Shown here in pieces: positions 9,358 through 20,915 of a stretch of 64,000 nucleotides of DNA; within the stretch, counting starts at the first letter, position 1, and every line of letters starts with the position of its first letter. The notes under the pieces were generated by a model that saw only the letters and a program-made list of their open reading frames with translations, had not been told where the DNA came from and ran no database searches. The stretch is from Achromobacter sp. Root83 (GTDB taxonomy: Bacteria > Pseudomonadota > Gammaproteobacteria > Burkholderiales > Burkholderiaceae_B). The DNA lies in assembly GCF_001428845.1 (NCBI RefSeq), contig NZ_LMIU01000012.1:252857-316856 (forward strand), written 5' to 3'. A program made the position numbers and the translations under genes.

Positions 9358-10452
9358 ATGGACAACCTAGCGCTGGAACTCCCCCGCATCGGCGTGCTGC
9401 CGTCGGGGCCGCTGGACACGATCTGCGACGTGGGCGAGGTGACGGTGGGGCATTGCACCCTGGCCGACGGCCCCGTGCAGACCGGCGTCACCGTCGTGCG
9501 CCCGCATGGCGGCGATCCCTATCTGGACAAGACGCCCGCCGCCGCGACCGTGCTGAACGGCTTCGGCAAGAGCACGGGCCTGATCCAGGTGCAGGAGCTG
9601 GGCGTGCTGGAAACGCCCATCGCGCTGACCAATACCTTTGGCGTGGGCACCGTCGCCAATGCGCAGATCCGCCACGCGGTGGCCGCCAATCCCGGCATCG
9701 GGCGCGGCCTGGCGACGGTGAATCCGCTGGTCTTCGAATGCAACGACGGCTACCTGAACGACATCCAGGCGCTGGCCGTGCAAGAGGCGCACTACGCCGA
9801 AGCGCTGGCCGGCGCGGGCAAACCGTTCGCGCAGGGCTCCGTGGGCGCGGGCCGGGGGATGTCGTGCTTTTCCTTCAAGGGCGGCATCGGCTCGGCCTCG
9901 CGGGTGGCGTCCATCCAGCCCGGACTGCGCCATACCGTCGGCGCGCTGGTGTTGGCCAACTTCGGGCGTCTGCCCAACCTGACGGTGGCGGGCAGGCCGT
10001 TCGGCCGCCGGCTGGCCGAGCAACTGGACCGCGGCCTGGCGCAGCAGGGCGAGAACGCCGTCATCGCGCCCGAGAAGGGGTCGATCATTCTGCTGCTGGC
10101 CACCGACGCGCCGCTGGATTCGCGCCAGTTGCGCCGCCTGTCGCTGCGCGCCGGCGCCGGCCTGGCGCGCACGGGTTCGGTGTTCGGCCATGGCAGCGGC
10201 GACATCGCGCTGGCGTTCTCGACCGCCTACACGATCCCGCAACAGGCCGAGTCGCCCATGCCCGCGATGGCGATGTTGCACGAGGCCCGCATCGACCCCT
10301 TGTTTGAGGCCGCCGCCGAAGCCTGCGAGCAGGCCATCATTTCCGCGCTGTGGCACGCCGAGGGCGTGACCGGCAGCGACGGCCACCACCGCGATCCCAT
10401 CCGCCAGGCCGCGCCCGATTGGCGCCAATGGCTGTCCGATACCGAATTCTGA
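9358..10452 (+). CDS. P1 family peptidase (DmpA/BapA-type aminopeptidase)
   Basis: A 364-residue precursor of the DmpA/BapA family (MEROPS P1). Members self-cleave to expose a serine nucleophile and release N-terminal D-, L- or beta-amino acids from short peptides. The cleavage region is FKGGIGSASR, with Ser179 as the predicted nucleophile. TVGHCTL near the start, FGVGTVANAQIR, SVGAGRGMSCFSFKGG and the late FGHGSGDIALAFSTA also match. No signal peptide is visible, so it should act on imported peptides in the cytoplasm. The ATG at 9358 has only a weak ribosome site. It lies after the hairpin cluster and 20 bases before the next peptidase. Confidence 0.88.
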   Translation: MDNLALELPRIGVLPSGPLDTICDVGEVTVGHCTLADGPVQTGVTVVRPHGGDPYLDKTPAAATVLNGFGKSTGLIQVQELGVLETPIALTNTFGVGTVANAQIRHAVAANPGIGRGLATVNPLVFECNDGYLNDIQALAVQEAHYAEALAGAGKPFAQGSVGAGRGMSCFSFKGGIGSASRVASIQPGLRHTVGALVLANFGRLPNLTVAGRPFGRRLAEQLDRGLAQQGENAVIAPEKGSIILLLATDAPLDSRQLRRLSLRAGAGLARTGSVFGHGSGDIALAFSTAYTIPQQAESPMPAMAMLHEARIDPLFEAAAEACEQAIISALWHAEGVTGSDGHHRDPIRQAAPDWRQWLSDTEF

Positions 10453-10472
10453 ATTCCTCGAAGGCTGCATTC

Positions 10473-11306
10473 ATGAAGATCCTGATTTCCACCGATATCG
10501 AAGGCGTCGCCGGCGTCTTCCACGCCGAACAGGTCCGCGCCGGCAACGGCGAATACGAGCGCGCCCGCGCCTGGATGACCGCCGAGGCCAACGCGGCCGT
10601 GCAAGGCGCGATCGCCGGCGGCGCCGAAGAGATCCTGGTCAACGATTCGCACGGCGGCTTTCGCAACCTGCTGCCCGACGGCCTGGACGAGCGCGCCCGC
10701 CTGGTGCTGGGCAAGCCGCGCTACCTGGGCATGATGGGCGGGCTGGAAGAAGCGTGCGACGCCGTGTTCATGATCGGCTACCACTCGCGTTCGCAAGGGC
10801 GCGGCATCCTGGCCCACACCATCAACAGCTTCGCGTTCGCCCGTGTCGTCATCAACGGCATGGAGCTGGGCGAAGCCGGGCTGTACGGCGCGCTGGCGGG
10901 CGAAATGGGCGTGCCCGTCATCCTGGGCACGGGCGACGACGTATTCATCGAGGAAACCCGGGACACCTTTCCGGGCGCCGAATGGGTCCAGACCAAGGTG
11001 GCGCACGGCCAGGGCAGCGGCGTCACGCTGTCGCCGGCCGCGTCGCGCCGCGCGATCGCCGCGGCGGCCGAGACCGCCGTGCGCAACCTGAAGCGCGGGG
11101 GCGACAAGAAAGCCGTTCCTTTCCGCATTCCCGCCCCTATAGAATGCCGGTTGCAGACGCAGAGCGCGGCCCTGGCCGACCTGTTCTGCATGTGGCCCAC
11201 GCTGGAACGCGTGGACGGCGTCACCTTGCGATTCACCACGGATAGCATGCAGTCGGCCGTCCGCACGCTGAACAGCCTGGCCGCCATGTCTTTCATGTTG
11301 CGCTAA
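10473..11306 (+). CDS. dppA: D-aminopeptidase, M55 family (DppA type)
   Basis: A 277-residue zinc D-aminopeptidase like Bacillus subtilis DppA, which releases N-terminal D-Ala from short D-peptides. The expected metal ligands are visible: Asp8 and Glu10 in STDIEG, His60 in NDSHGG, His104 in GYHSR, and a glutamate at residue 134. The catalytic His115 in LAHTINS is also present. I chose the ATG at 10473, which aligns with the family start MKILISTDIEG; longer in-frame extensions overlap the previous gene. It lies 20 bases after the P1 peptidase gene and 14 before the aminopeptidase P gene. D-peptide activity links the operon to cell-wall-derived peptides, but that is inference. Confidence 0.9.
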   Translation: MKILISTDIEGVAGVFHAEQVRAGNGEYERARAWMTAEANAAVQGAIAGGAEEILVNDSHGGFRNLLPDGLDERARLVLGKPRYLGMMGGLEEACDAVFMIGYHSRSQGRGILAHTINSFAFARVVINGMELGEAGLYGALAGEMGVPVILGTGDDVFIEETRDTFPGAEWVQTKVAHGQGSGVTLSPAASRRAIAAAAETAVRNLKRGGDKKAVPFRIPAPIECRLQTQSAALADLFCMWPTLERVDGVTLRFTTDSMQSAVRTLNSLAAMSFMLR

Positions 11307-11320
11307 GGATCACTCCCCCC

Positions 11321-13111
11321 ATGTCTAGCACCGACGCCCGTATCGCCCAATTGCGGCAGGCCATGAGCCGCCGCGGCCTGTCCGCCTATGTCGTTCCCTC
11401 ATCGGACCCGCATCTGTCCGAATACCTGCCGGCCCGCTGGCAAGGGCGGCGTTGGCTGTCGGGCTTCACGGGGTCGGTCGGCACGCTGGTGGTCACGGCC
11501 GACTTTGCCGGCCTGTGGGTGGACAGCCGCTACTGGGTGCAGGCCGAAGCGCAATTGGCCGGCACCGGCGTGCAGCTCATGAAGATCGCGCTGGCCACCA
11601 CGCCCGGCCATGTGGACTGGCTGGCCGCCAATACCAAGGCGGGCGAGGTCATCGGCGTGGACGGGCAGGTGCTGGGCCTGGGCGCATTCCGCGCCCTGTC
11701 CGCCGCTGCCGCCACTTCCGGCGCCGCGCTGGAAATCCGCGAGGACCTGCTGGACGAGGTCTGGCCGGACCGGGCGGGCCTGCCCGGCGCCCGCATCTAC
11801 GAACATGTGGCGCCCGAAGCCTGTGTCGCCCGCGCCGACAAGCTTGCCCAGGTCCGCGAGGCCATGCGCGCGCACGGCGCCGACGTGCATTTCATCTCGA
11901 CGCTGGACGACATCGCCTGGCTCTTCAATCTGCGCGGCGCGGACGTGGACTACAACCCGGTATTCGTCGGCCATGCGCTGGTCGGCCTGGACCACGCCAC
12001 GCTCTTCGTGGCCCCCGGCAAGGTTGACGACGCCCTGCGCGCCACCCTGTCCGCGGACGGTGTCGAAGTGGCGGACTACGCCCAGGCGGCGGACGCGCTG
12101 GCTTCTTTGGAGCTGGACCAGAAACTGTTGATAGATCCGGCGCGCGTGACCTGCGGCGTGTTTCACGCCATGGATCCGGCCGTGCCGCGCATCGAAGCCA
12201 TCAATCCGTCCACGCTGCTGAAGTCCCGCAAGACCGACGCCGAACTGGCCAATGTACGCCAGGCGATGGCGCAGGACGGCGCCGCGCTCTGCGAATTCTT
12301 CTCCTGGTTCGAAGGCGCGCTGGGCAAGGAAACCATCACCGAGCTGACCATCGACGAGCAGATCACCGCCGCCCGCGCGCGCCGTCCTGCCTACGTCTGC
12401 CCCAGCTTCGCCACCATCGCGGGCTTCAACGCCAACGGCGCCATGCCGCATTACCGGGCAACCGCGGAATCGCACGCCACCATCGAAGGCAATGGCCTGC
12501 TGCTGATCGACTCGGGCGGCCAGTACCTGGGCGGCACCACGGACATCACCCGCGTGGTCGCCGTGGGCACGCCCAGCGCGGACCAGAAGGTCGATTTCAC
12601 GCTGGTGCTCAAGGGCATGATCGCGCTGTCGCGCGCGTCGTTCCCGCGCGGCACCCCGTCGCCCATGCTGGACGCCATCGCCCGTGCGCCCATCTGGGAG
12701 GGCGGCGCGGAATACGGCCACGGCACGGGCCACGGCGTCGGCTACTTCCTGAACGTGCATGAAGGCCCGCAGGTCATTTCGTACCGCGCGATGCCGGGGC
12801 CGCATACGGCCATGGAACCGGGCATGATCACCTCGAACGAACCGGGCATCTATCGTCCTGGACGGTGGGGCGTGCGGATCGAAAACCTGGTGGCCAACCG
12901 AAGCTGGCTCACCTCCGAGCTGGGCGAGTTCCTATGCTTTGAAACCTTGACGATGTGCCCGATCGATACGCGTTGCATCGAGCCGTCGCTGATGCGCGAA
13001 GACGAGATCGACTGGCTGAACGACTATCACAAGACGGTGCTGGAACGCCTGTCGCCGCTGGTCGAGGGCGAGGCGCTGGCCTGGCTGGAGCGGCGCTGCG
13101 CGGCGATCTGA
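11321..13111 (+). CDS. aminopeptidase P family protein (Xaa-Pro aminopeptidase, M24B)
   Basis: A 596-residue three-domain aminopeptidase P, the long form that resembles eukaryotic XPNPEP1 rather than the about 440-residue E. coli PepP. It removes an N-terminal residue preceding proline. Two creatinase-like N-terminal domains precede a C-terminal pita-bread domain with the metal-binding motifs IDSGGQYLGGTTDITR (two aspartates), YGHGTGHGVGYFLNVHEGP (histidine) and MITSNEPGIY (glutamate). No signal peptide is seen. It is the last gene of the operon and is followed by a short tandem repeat and a terminator. Confidence 0.92.
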   Translation: MSSTDARIAQLRQAMSRRGLSAYVVPSSDPHLSEYLPARWQGRRWLSGFTGSVGTLVVTADFAGLWVDSRYWVQAEAQLAGTGVQLMKIALATTPGHVDWLAANTKAGEVIGVDGQVLGLGAFRALSAAAATSGAALEIREDLLDEVWPDRAGLPGARIYEHVAPEACVARADKLAQVREAMRAHGADVHFISTLDDIAWLFNLRGADVDYNPVFVGHALVGLDHATLFVAPGKVDDALRATLSADGVEVADYAQAADALASLELDQKLLIDPARVTCGVFHAMDPAVPRIEAINPSTLLKSRKTDAELANVRQAMAQDGAALCEFFSWFEGALGKETITELTIDEQITAARARRPAYVCPSFATIAGFNANGAMPHYRATAESHATIEGNGLLLIDSGGQYLGGTTDITRVVAVGTPSADQKVDFTLVLKGMIALSRASFPRGTPSPMLDAIARAPIWEGGAEYGHGTGHGVGYFLNVHEGPQVISYRAMPGPHTAMEPGMITSNEPGIYRPGRWGVRIENLVANRSWLTSELGEFLCFETLTMCPIDTRCIEPSLMREDEIDWLNDYHKTVLERLSPLVEGEALAWLERRCAAI

Positions 13112-13128
13112 TCGCGCCTGTCGTGGAT

Positions 13129-13218
13129 AGGCCGGTGTATGGGCCGGTGTGGGGACCGGTGTGGGGACCGGAGTAATGGACCGGTGGAAGAACGGACCGG
13201 TGTAATGGACCGGCGCAA
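13129..13218. repeat. degenerate tandem repeat of a 12-15-bp unit
   Basis: About seven head-to-tail copies of a unit built on GGACCGGTGT (variants GGCCGGTGTATG, GACCGGTGTGGG, GACCGGAGTAATG, GACCGGTGGAAGAAC) lie between the aminopeptidase P stop and the terminator. Unit length drifts between 12 and 15 bp. No open frame or known site is evident. Confidence 0.75.
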
Positions 13219-13219
13219 G

Positions 13220-13254
13220 AAAAAGGCCGCGGGGCATGCCTCCGCGGCCTTTTT
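13220..13254 (+). terminator. intrinsic terminator of the peptide-uptake operon
   Basis: A stem GGCCGCGG/CCGCGGCC with flanking A5 and T5, which extend pairing to 13 bp (13220-13232 and 13242-13254), and a 9-base loop. The A-run on the other side means it could also stop the convergent membrane-protein gene. Confidence 0.88.
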
Positions 13255-13280
13255 CATTGCGGGGCGCGCGGCCCCGCTCG

Positions 13281-14279
13281 CTATGCCGGGGCGCCTTGGC
13301 GCGCGCGGTAGAGCAGGCGCGCGCCGAACAGGCAGCCCATTGCAAGCAGCGCCCCGTAGATCAGCAGTGCCAGGACGGCCGCAGCCTGGGATTCGGCGGC
13401 CCACGCAAGCTGGTTCCAGGTCATCGACGTCAGCACCGCCAGGCCCAGCCCGATGCCCAGCGCCTGGGCGAACCAGAACGCAAGGCTGCCAAGCGCCACG
13501 GCACGGCCCATCGCGGGGTGTTCCAGGCGGCGGGGCAGCACGTTCAGGCAGACCAGCGTGGACAGCACAAGCAGGATGATGGGCAGCACCCAGTATCCCA
13601 GCGCGTGTTCCGTCCAGCCCGCGCCCATCGCGTGCATCTGCATATAGCCGCCCAGCATGATCGAAACGCTCGTCTGCCAGGCCAGGATGGTGAGGCCGCA
13701 GATCCAGGCCACGTGCCGCCGCGTCAGGGGCGGGCTGCCCGCCGGTCCGGCGGGGGCGGCTGTCCAGGTCGCGATGCGCACGGCCAGGCAGATCCCGATG
13801 ATTTCAAGCGGGATGGTGATCGCCCGGATCAGGAGGTTCATGGTGATGAACCGGCCGGTGATGCCCAGGCCGAACCATTCCTCCAGCAGTGAGCCGCTCT
13901 TGATCAGGCTGCCCAGCATCGCATTCTGCGCGATGGCCATGCCGCTCGTCAGGCAGAGCGTGTAGAGCGCCTGCAAAGCAAGGAAGGTGCCCAGCAGCCT
14001 GGCCGGCTGGTCGACGGTGGAGGTGCCATGCCGCGTGAGCCAATGGCGCGTCGCGCCCCAGGCGGCAAGACCGACAATCACCAGGGTGGAGACCAGGTTG
14101 GCCAGCAGCGGCGCCAGCACGGAAGGCTGCGTGAAGTTCTCCCGGAGCTGCTCCATGTAAGGCGAGGGGCCCAGCAAGGAATAGGCCTGGACCAGCGTGG
14201 TGTACGCCAGCCGCAGCAGGACGGCGGCAACGGCAATGCGCCAGGCGAGGGAGTAGGCGGGGCGGGATAGGGTGGTCAT
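13281..14279 (-). CDS. uncharacterised multi-pass membrane protein
   Basis: I do not recognise a family with confidence. The 332-residue product has roughly eight hydrophobic segments spread over its whole length. The first is near residues 10-30 (WRIAVAAVLLRLAYTTLVQAY), followed by a probable periplasmic loop (PSPYMEQLRENFTQP), and the rest continue to the C terminus. No catalytic motif, cofactor site or signal peptidase site is visible. I placed the start at the ATG at 14279; the frame stays open further upstream but those residues look non-coding. It converges on the peptide operon, shares its terminator region, and is divergent from pyrG. Confidence 0.7.
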   Translation of the reverse strand: MTTLSRPAYSLAWRIAVAAVLLRLAYTTLVQAYSLLGPSPYMEQLRENFTQPSVLAPLLANLVSTLVIVGLAAWGATRHWLTRHGTSTVDQPARLLGTFLALQALYTLCLTSGMAIAQNAMLGSLIKSGSLLEEWFGLGITGRFITMNLLIRAITIPLEIIGICLAVRIATWTAAPAGPAGSPPLTRRHVAWICGLTILAWQTSVSIMLGGYMQMHAMGAGWTEHALGYWVLPIILLVLSTLVCLNVLPRRLEHPAMGRAVALGSLAFWFAQALGIGLGLAVLTSMTWNQLAWAAESQAAAVLALLIYGALLAMGCLFGARLLYRARQGAPA

Positions 14280-14450
14280 CGGCGCTTTGCGGAGGACAAT
14301 GAGAACGCTGTCCGGAAAACAGCGGCCAAAAAATAGGGAGCGAACATAGCATGGCGTTTTCGCATGCCGCGCGTCAATGTCATGCGGAGTGCAGTCAAAT
14401 GTTACGCGGACGCTGCTAGGGGAAAACCCAAATAACTGCCGCCGCCCGGC

Positions 14451-16153
<1,703 letters not shown>

Positions 16154-16227
16154 TGCGCATCCGCGGTCTCGAGTTCCGCATGCGGATCCTCGGGGCCGCG
16201 GGCCGTCGCCTTGGGGGGCGGCACGCC

Positions 16228-16257
16228 AGCGCCGCCCTATACGGCGGCGCTTCTTTC
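16228..16257 (+). terminator. probable intrinsic terminator after pyrG
   Basis: A 9-bp perfect stem AGCGCCGCC/GGCGGCGCT with a 6-base loop is followed by TCTTTC, a weak T-tract. The 218-base gap 16154-16371 contains no other convincing feature. Confidence 0.5.
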
Positions 16258-16371
16258 GGATACAACCAATTAGCATCGGATATGCGTCGCCCGGCCGCCT
16301 TGCGCGACACTGGCGGCGTCGCCGTATCCGGCGCCAGACCGAAACCAACGCAACTGCTCTGAAGGAACCCC

Positions 16372-17947
<1,576 letters not shown>

Positions 17948-17953
17948 AGAAGC

Positions 17954-17982
17954 GCGGCCGCGGGGCTTGCCGCCGCGGCCGC
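17954..17982 (+). promoter_or_regulatory. GC hairpin between eno and ftsB
   Basis: A 10-bp perfect stem GCGGCCGCGG/CCGCGGCCGC with a 9-base loop but no T-run. It may reduce read-through from the highly expressed eno into ftsB rather than end transcription. Confidence 0.4.
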
Positions 17983-18014
17983 TTCCACGCCACGACTGCT
18001 GAGGGTTCCTGCGT

Positions 18015-18464
18015 ATGCGCCTGTTGTTCCTGGTGCTGTTCGTGCTGCTAGGCCTGATCCAATACCCGCTGTGGCTGGGTAAGGGCGGGTGGTTCAAGGT
18101 CTGGGATCTGCAACGCCAGGTGGCGGAACAGCACGAGACCAATGAAGGCCTGCGCGCGCGCAATGCCGCGCTAGAGGCCGAAGTGCGGGATCTCGAAGTC
18201 GGTTCCGGCGCCATTGAAGAAAGGGCGCGCGGAGAACTGGGCATGATGCGCGACGGCGAAGTGTTCGTGCACATCCTGCCGCAGAACACCCAGCCGCCCG
18301 CCGGCGCCTCGCTGGCGGCGGATGCGGCGGCCAAGCCCGCCGCGCCCGCGCGCACCAGCGCCCCGGCCGCCCGGCCCCCCGCTGCCGCGCCTGCCCGGCC
18401 TGCCGCCGCGCCTGTCCGGCCTGCCGGCTCTCCCGCCGCCAGTTCCACCACGCCCCGGCATTGA
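18015..18464 (+). CDS. ftsB: cell division protein FtsB with an Ala/Pro-rich C-terminal extension
   Basis: FtsB is a bitopic divisome protein that pairs with FtsL and FtsQ. The 149-residue product has a short cytoplasmic start, one membrane helix (about residues 3-20, [20 protein letters not shown]) and a periplasmic coiled coil (about residues 30-75, [15 protein letters not shown] to [16 protein letters not shown]). It ends its homologous part near [10 protein letters not shown]. Residues about 95-149 form a low-complexity Ala/Pro tail absent from the 103-residue E. coli protein. Its position directly after eno supports the call. Confidence 0.92.
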   Translation: MRLLFLVLFVLLGLIQYPLWLGKGGWFKVWDLQRQVAEQHETNEGLRARNAALEAEVRDLEVGSGAIEERARGELGMMRDGEVFVHILPQNTQPPAGASLAADAAAKPAAPARTSAPAARPPAAAPARPAAAPVRPAGSPAASSTTPRH

Positions 18465-18475
18465 TGCCGGGCGCG

Positions 18476-18509
18476 GGCCGGCCGCTTCGGCCTTCCTGCT
18501 TCTGTTTTT
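18476..18509 (+). terminator. possible terminator after ftsB
   Basis: A short GGCCG/CGGCC stem with a 7-base loop (18476-18492) is followed by a pyrimidine-rich run ending in T5. Weak, but it is the only candidate before the convergent minus-strand gene. Confidence 0.35.
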
Positions 18510-18549
18510 GCTTTTGCGTCCGCTTTTGCGCCCGCTCCAGCATCTGCCC

Positions 18550-19296
18550 CTAATCGCAGCGCGGCAGGCTGCATTCGCCGTACACCATGCCTGCCGGGCG
18601 GGGCGTCTTGCGCGCCCAATCCACCGGGTGTGTATGCATTTCGGTTTCGAGCTCGACCCGGATGGGCAGCAGGCCCTTGGCCTGAGCCAGCCCGGCGTAG
18701 CTGTCCGATTGCCTTCCCAACACCGCCAGCAAGGCCCGCAGCGGCGGCAGCAATGGCTTGTGCAGGTAGGTCAGGCGCAGTTTCAGTGTGTTGGCGCGGA
18801 AGATGTCCTGGCCGCCAGGCCGCGGCGGCTCGCGCGCGTGCTGTAAGTCCAGGTAGTCATTGTCGATGGCGCGCAGCCCAGGGGCCGTGGCGACGTCCAA
18901 GCCGGTGCGGGCGTGCTCGCGAAACGATTGCTCGTCCGGCAGCAGCACTTCAATCCGCCAGGGATGGGTTCCGGTCAACGCGGCCAGCTCGGCCAAGGCG
19001 CGTTCCTGCCGGCGCTGTGCGCCCGCCGGCCCTTGCGGATCCGCGTACTGCGGCAGCAGTGCCTGCAGGAAGGCCGCCCGCATGCGGGCCGGATCGCCGT
19101 GCGCGGTGGCGCCCGCGCGGGCCGCCTCCATCAGCGCCAGATGCGCCATCTGGCGCGCCGCATGCCAGCGGGCGGCTTCGGCCGACAGCAGCCCCAGCAG
19201 CAGCACGATGGCGGCGGCGACGGCGAATTCGATGGCGGCGGCGCCTAGCTGCCGGCGGCCCGCCACGGACGGGGGCATAAAAGAAAAGGCGGTCAT
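18550..19296 (-). CDS. TadE-like pseudopilin / Flp pilus-associated protein
   Basis: A 248-residue protein starting with a short leader (MTAFSFMPPSVAGRRQLG), then AAAIEF and one long hydrophobic helix AVAAAIVLLLGLLSAEAA. This Gly-x4-Glu arrangement before a hydrophobic helix is the prepilin-peptidase site of TadE/TadF-type pseudopilins; cleavage would follow Gly18. The remaining about 200 residues should be extracytoplasmic and carry no motif I recognise; two cysteines sit at the extreme C terminus (CSLPRC). No other tad, flp or pilus gene lies nearby. An ATG 24 bases upstream (19320) is an alternative start. Confidence 0.65.
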   Translation of the reverse strand: MTAFSFMPPSVAGRRQLGAAAIEFAVAAAIVLLLGLLSAEAARWHAARQMAHLALMEAARAGATAHGDPARMRAAFLQALLPQYADPQGPAGAQRRQERALAELAALTGTHPWRIEVLLPDEQSFREHARTGLDVATAPGLRAIDNDYLDLQHAREPPRPGGQDIFRANTLKLRLTYLHKPLLPPLRALLAVLGRQSDSYAGLAQAKGLLPIRVELETEMHTHPVDWARKTPRPAGMVYGECSLPRCD

Positions 19297-19387
19297 GGCT
19301 GCGCAGTGTGGCGCGGGCATGACCGCCTGTCGATGCGGACAATCCGGTGTGACAAAAGCCGGCCGGCGGGCTTGCCGGCGGCGTGGA

Positions 19388-20317
19388 TCAGTGCACCGTG
19401 GGGGGCGCGTCGCCGGGGGGCGGCTGGTTCGGCGAGAACAGGGTGGCGCAGTCCACGGAATCGAACTTGTAGGGCTTGCCGCAGAAATCGCAGCCCACGT
19501 CCACCTGGCCGCGTTCGGCCAGGATGCTGTTGACTTCTTCCTCGCCCAGCGAGCGCAGCATGCTGGCCACGCGTTCGCGGGTGCAGGGACAGTGCCAGCG
19601 CACCGGCTGGGGGTCGAACGCCACCAGGGTTTCTTCCCAGAACAGGCGATGGATCAGGGTGTCGATGTCTGTTTCCAGCATCTCGTCGCGCTTGAGGGTG
19701 CTGGCCAGGGCGTTGGTGCGGTCCCAGGTTTCGGTGGCGGCCTGCTCGGTGAGAATCTGCGCATCCGCGCCGCCATGGTGGGGCAGGCGCTGTATCAGCA
19801 TGCCGGCGGTGTGATCGGCGTCGGCCGCCAGCCACAAGCGGGTGTCGAGCTGTTCCGACGCCTTCATGTAATGCTGCAGGGCCTGGGCGACGGTGTCTCC
19901 TTCGAGAGGCACGATGCCCTGATAGGCCTGCTGGCCAGGCAGCTTGCGCTGCGGGTCCAGCACGACGATGAAACGCCCGTTGCCGCCGGGATTCAACAGG
20001 CTTTGCATGTTGCCGTCGGTGGGCACGTCGTGGCCTTCGCGCATCTTCACGGTGGCGCGCAAGCTGAGGTCGGAGCGGCATTCCACCACCAGCAGGGCGA
20101 TGGGGCCGTCGCCCTGGATCTGGAGCACCAGCGAGCCATCGAACTTGATGTTGGCCGCGAGCAGGGTGGACGCGGCGACCAGTTCGCCCAGCAGATGGGT
20201 GATTGCCGGGGGGTAGTCGTGGTTGGCCTGGACGGCCTTCCAGGTTTCGGCCAGGCGCACCGCTTGCACGCGGACGCTGCGGTCTTCGGTGAGGTATTTT
20301 TTAAGCTGATCGGTCAT
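19388..20317 (-). CDS. hslO: Hsp33 redox-regulated molecular chaperone
   Basis: A 309-residue Hsp33. This cytoplasmic holdase is switched on by oxidation when its zinc-bound cysteines form disulfides. The zinc-binding redox switch at the C terminus is complete: CPC in RWHCPCTRER and CDFC in VGCDFCGKPYKF about 30 residues later. The N-terminal substrate-binding domain starts with QLKKYLTEDRSVRVQAVRL and includes LLVVECRSDLSLRATVK. The C-terminal tail after the switch is rich in proline. It lies downstream of the gamma carbonic anhydrase gene on the same strand, separated by a strong hairpin. Confidence 0.96.
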   Translation of the reverse strand: MTDQLKKYLTEDRSVRVQAVRLAETWKAVQANHDYPPAITHLLGELVAASTLLAANIKFDGSLVLQIQGDGPIALLVVECRSDLSLRATVKMREGHDVPTDGNMQSLLNPGGNGRFIVVLDPQRKLPGQQAYQGIVPLEGDTVAQALQHYMKASEQLDTRLWLAADADHTAGMLIQRLPHHGGADAQILTEQAATETWDRTNALASTLKRDEMLETDIDTLIHRLFWEETLVAFDPQPVRWHCPCTRERVASMLRSLGEEEVNSILAERGQVDVGCDFCGKPYKFDSVDCATLFSPNQPPPGDAPPTVH

Positions 20318-20349
20318 GGCGGGATGTTAGCCGATCGGAGGGGGGTATT

Positions 20350-20370
20350 CCCCCTGCTGGCAGCAGGGGG
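20350..20370 (-). promoter_or_regulatory. strong hairpin between the carbonic anhydrase gene and hslO
   Basis: A perfect 9-bp stem CCCCCTGCT/AGCAGGGGG with a 3-base loop lies between the two minus-strand genes. There is no T-run. It could attenuate read-through into hslO. Confidence 0.45.
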
Positions 20371-20391
20371 TTGGGCCGTTCCCCAGGGCGG

Positions 20392-20913
20392 TCAGGCCAG
20401 CCGTTTCAGGGCGGTCTTGTACTGTTGGCCCCGCGCCACGTAATGGGCGGTGTTCTTGTGCAGATTGGCGATTTCTTCTTCGGAGAGCTCGCGGACGACC
20501 TTGCCGATGCCGATGACCAGGGAATTGTCCGGAATGACGCGGTCTTCGGGAATGATGGCGCCGGCGCCAATCAGGCAATTGCGGCCAATGACCGCGTTGT
20601 TCAGCACGATGGCCTGCATGCCCACCAGGGCGCCCTCGTGGATGGTGCAGCCGTGCAGCATGGCCTGATGCCCGACCGTCACGTTGGGGCCGATTGTCAT
20701 GGGACAGCCCGAGTCCACGTGCAGGACGCTGGATTCCTGGATATTGGTGCCATGGCGGATCAGGATGGCGTCGTTGTCGCCGCGGATCGACACGTGCGAC
20801 CAGATGCTGACGCCCGCTTCCAGCGTGACATTGCCGATGATGTCGGCGCTGTCGGCCACGTAGGCCTGCGGGTCGATGCGGGGGATCAGATCGTTGAGTT
20901 GGTAGATGGCCAT
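20392..20913 (-). CDS. gamma carbonic anhydrase family protein
   Basis: A 173-residue left-handed beta-helix protein of hexapeptide repeats (for example ADIIGNV, TIGPNVTVG, AVIGRNCLIGAGA). The three zinc-binding histidines of gamma carbonic anhydrases are visible at residues 65, 82 and 87 (VLHVD and GHQAMLHG). E. coli YrdA and PaaY belong to the same family. Members are trimers with the metal at the subunit interface; some hydrate CO2 and others are thioesterases or have no known activity. It starts 2 bases after the acyl-CoA synthetase stop, so the two are co-transcribed, which fits a CoA-linked role, but this is inference. Confidence 0.9.
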   Translation of the reverse strand: MAIYQLNDLIPRIDPQAYVADSADIIGNVTLEAGVSIWSHVSIRGDNDAILIRHGTNIQESSVLHVDSGCPMTIGPNVTVGHQAMLHGCTIHEGALVGMQAIVLNNAVIGRNCLIGAGAIIPEDRVIPDNSLVIGIGKVVRELSEEEIANLHKNTAHYVARGQQYKTALKRLA

Positions 20914-20915
20914 GC

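Noticed and set aside
13129-13218. Possible CRISPR array or operator array
   Set aside because: Units are too short and contiguous for CRISPR, and the array follows a stop codon and precedes a terminator instead of a promoter.
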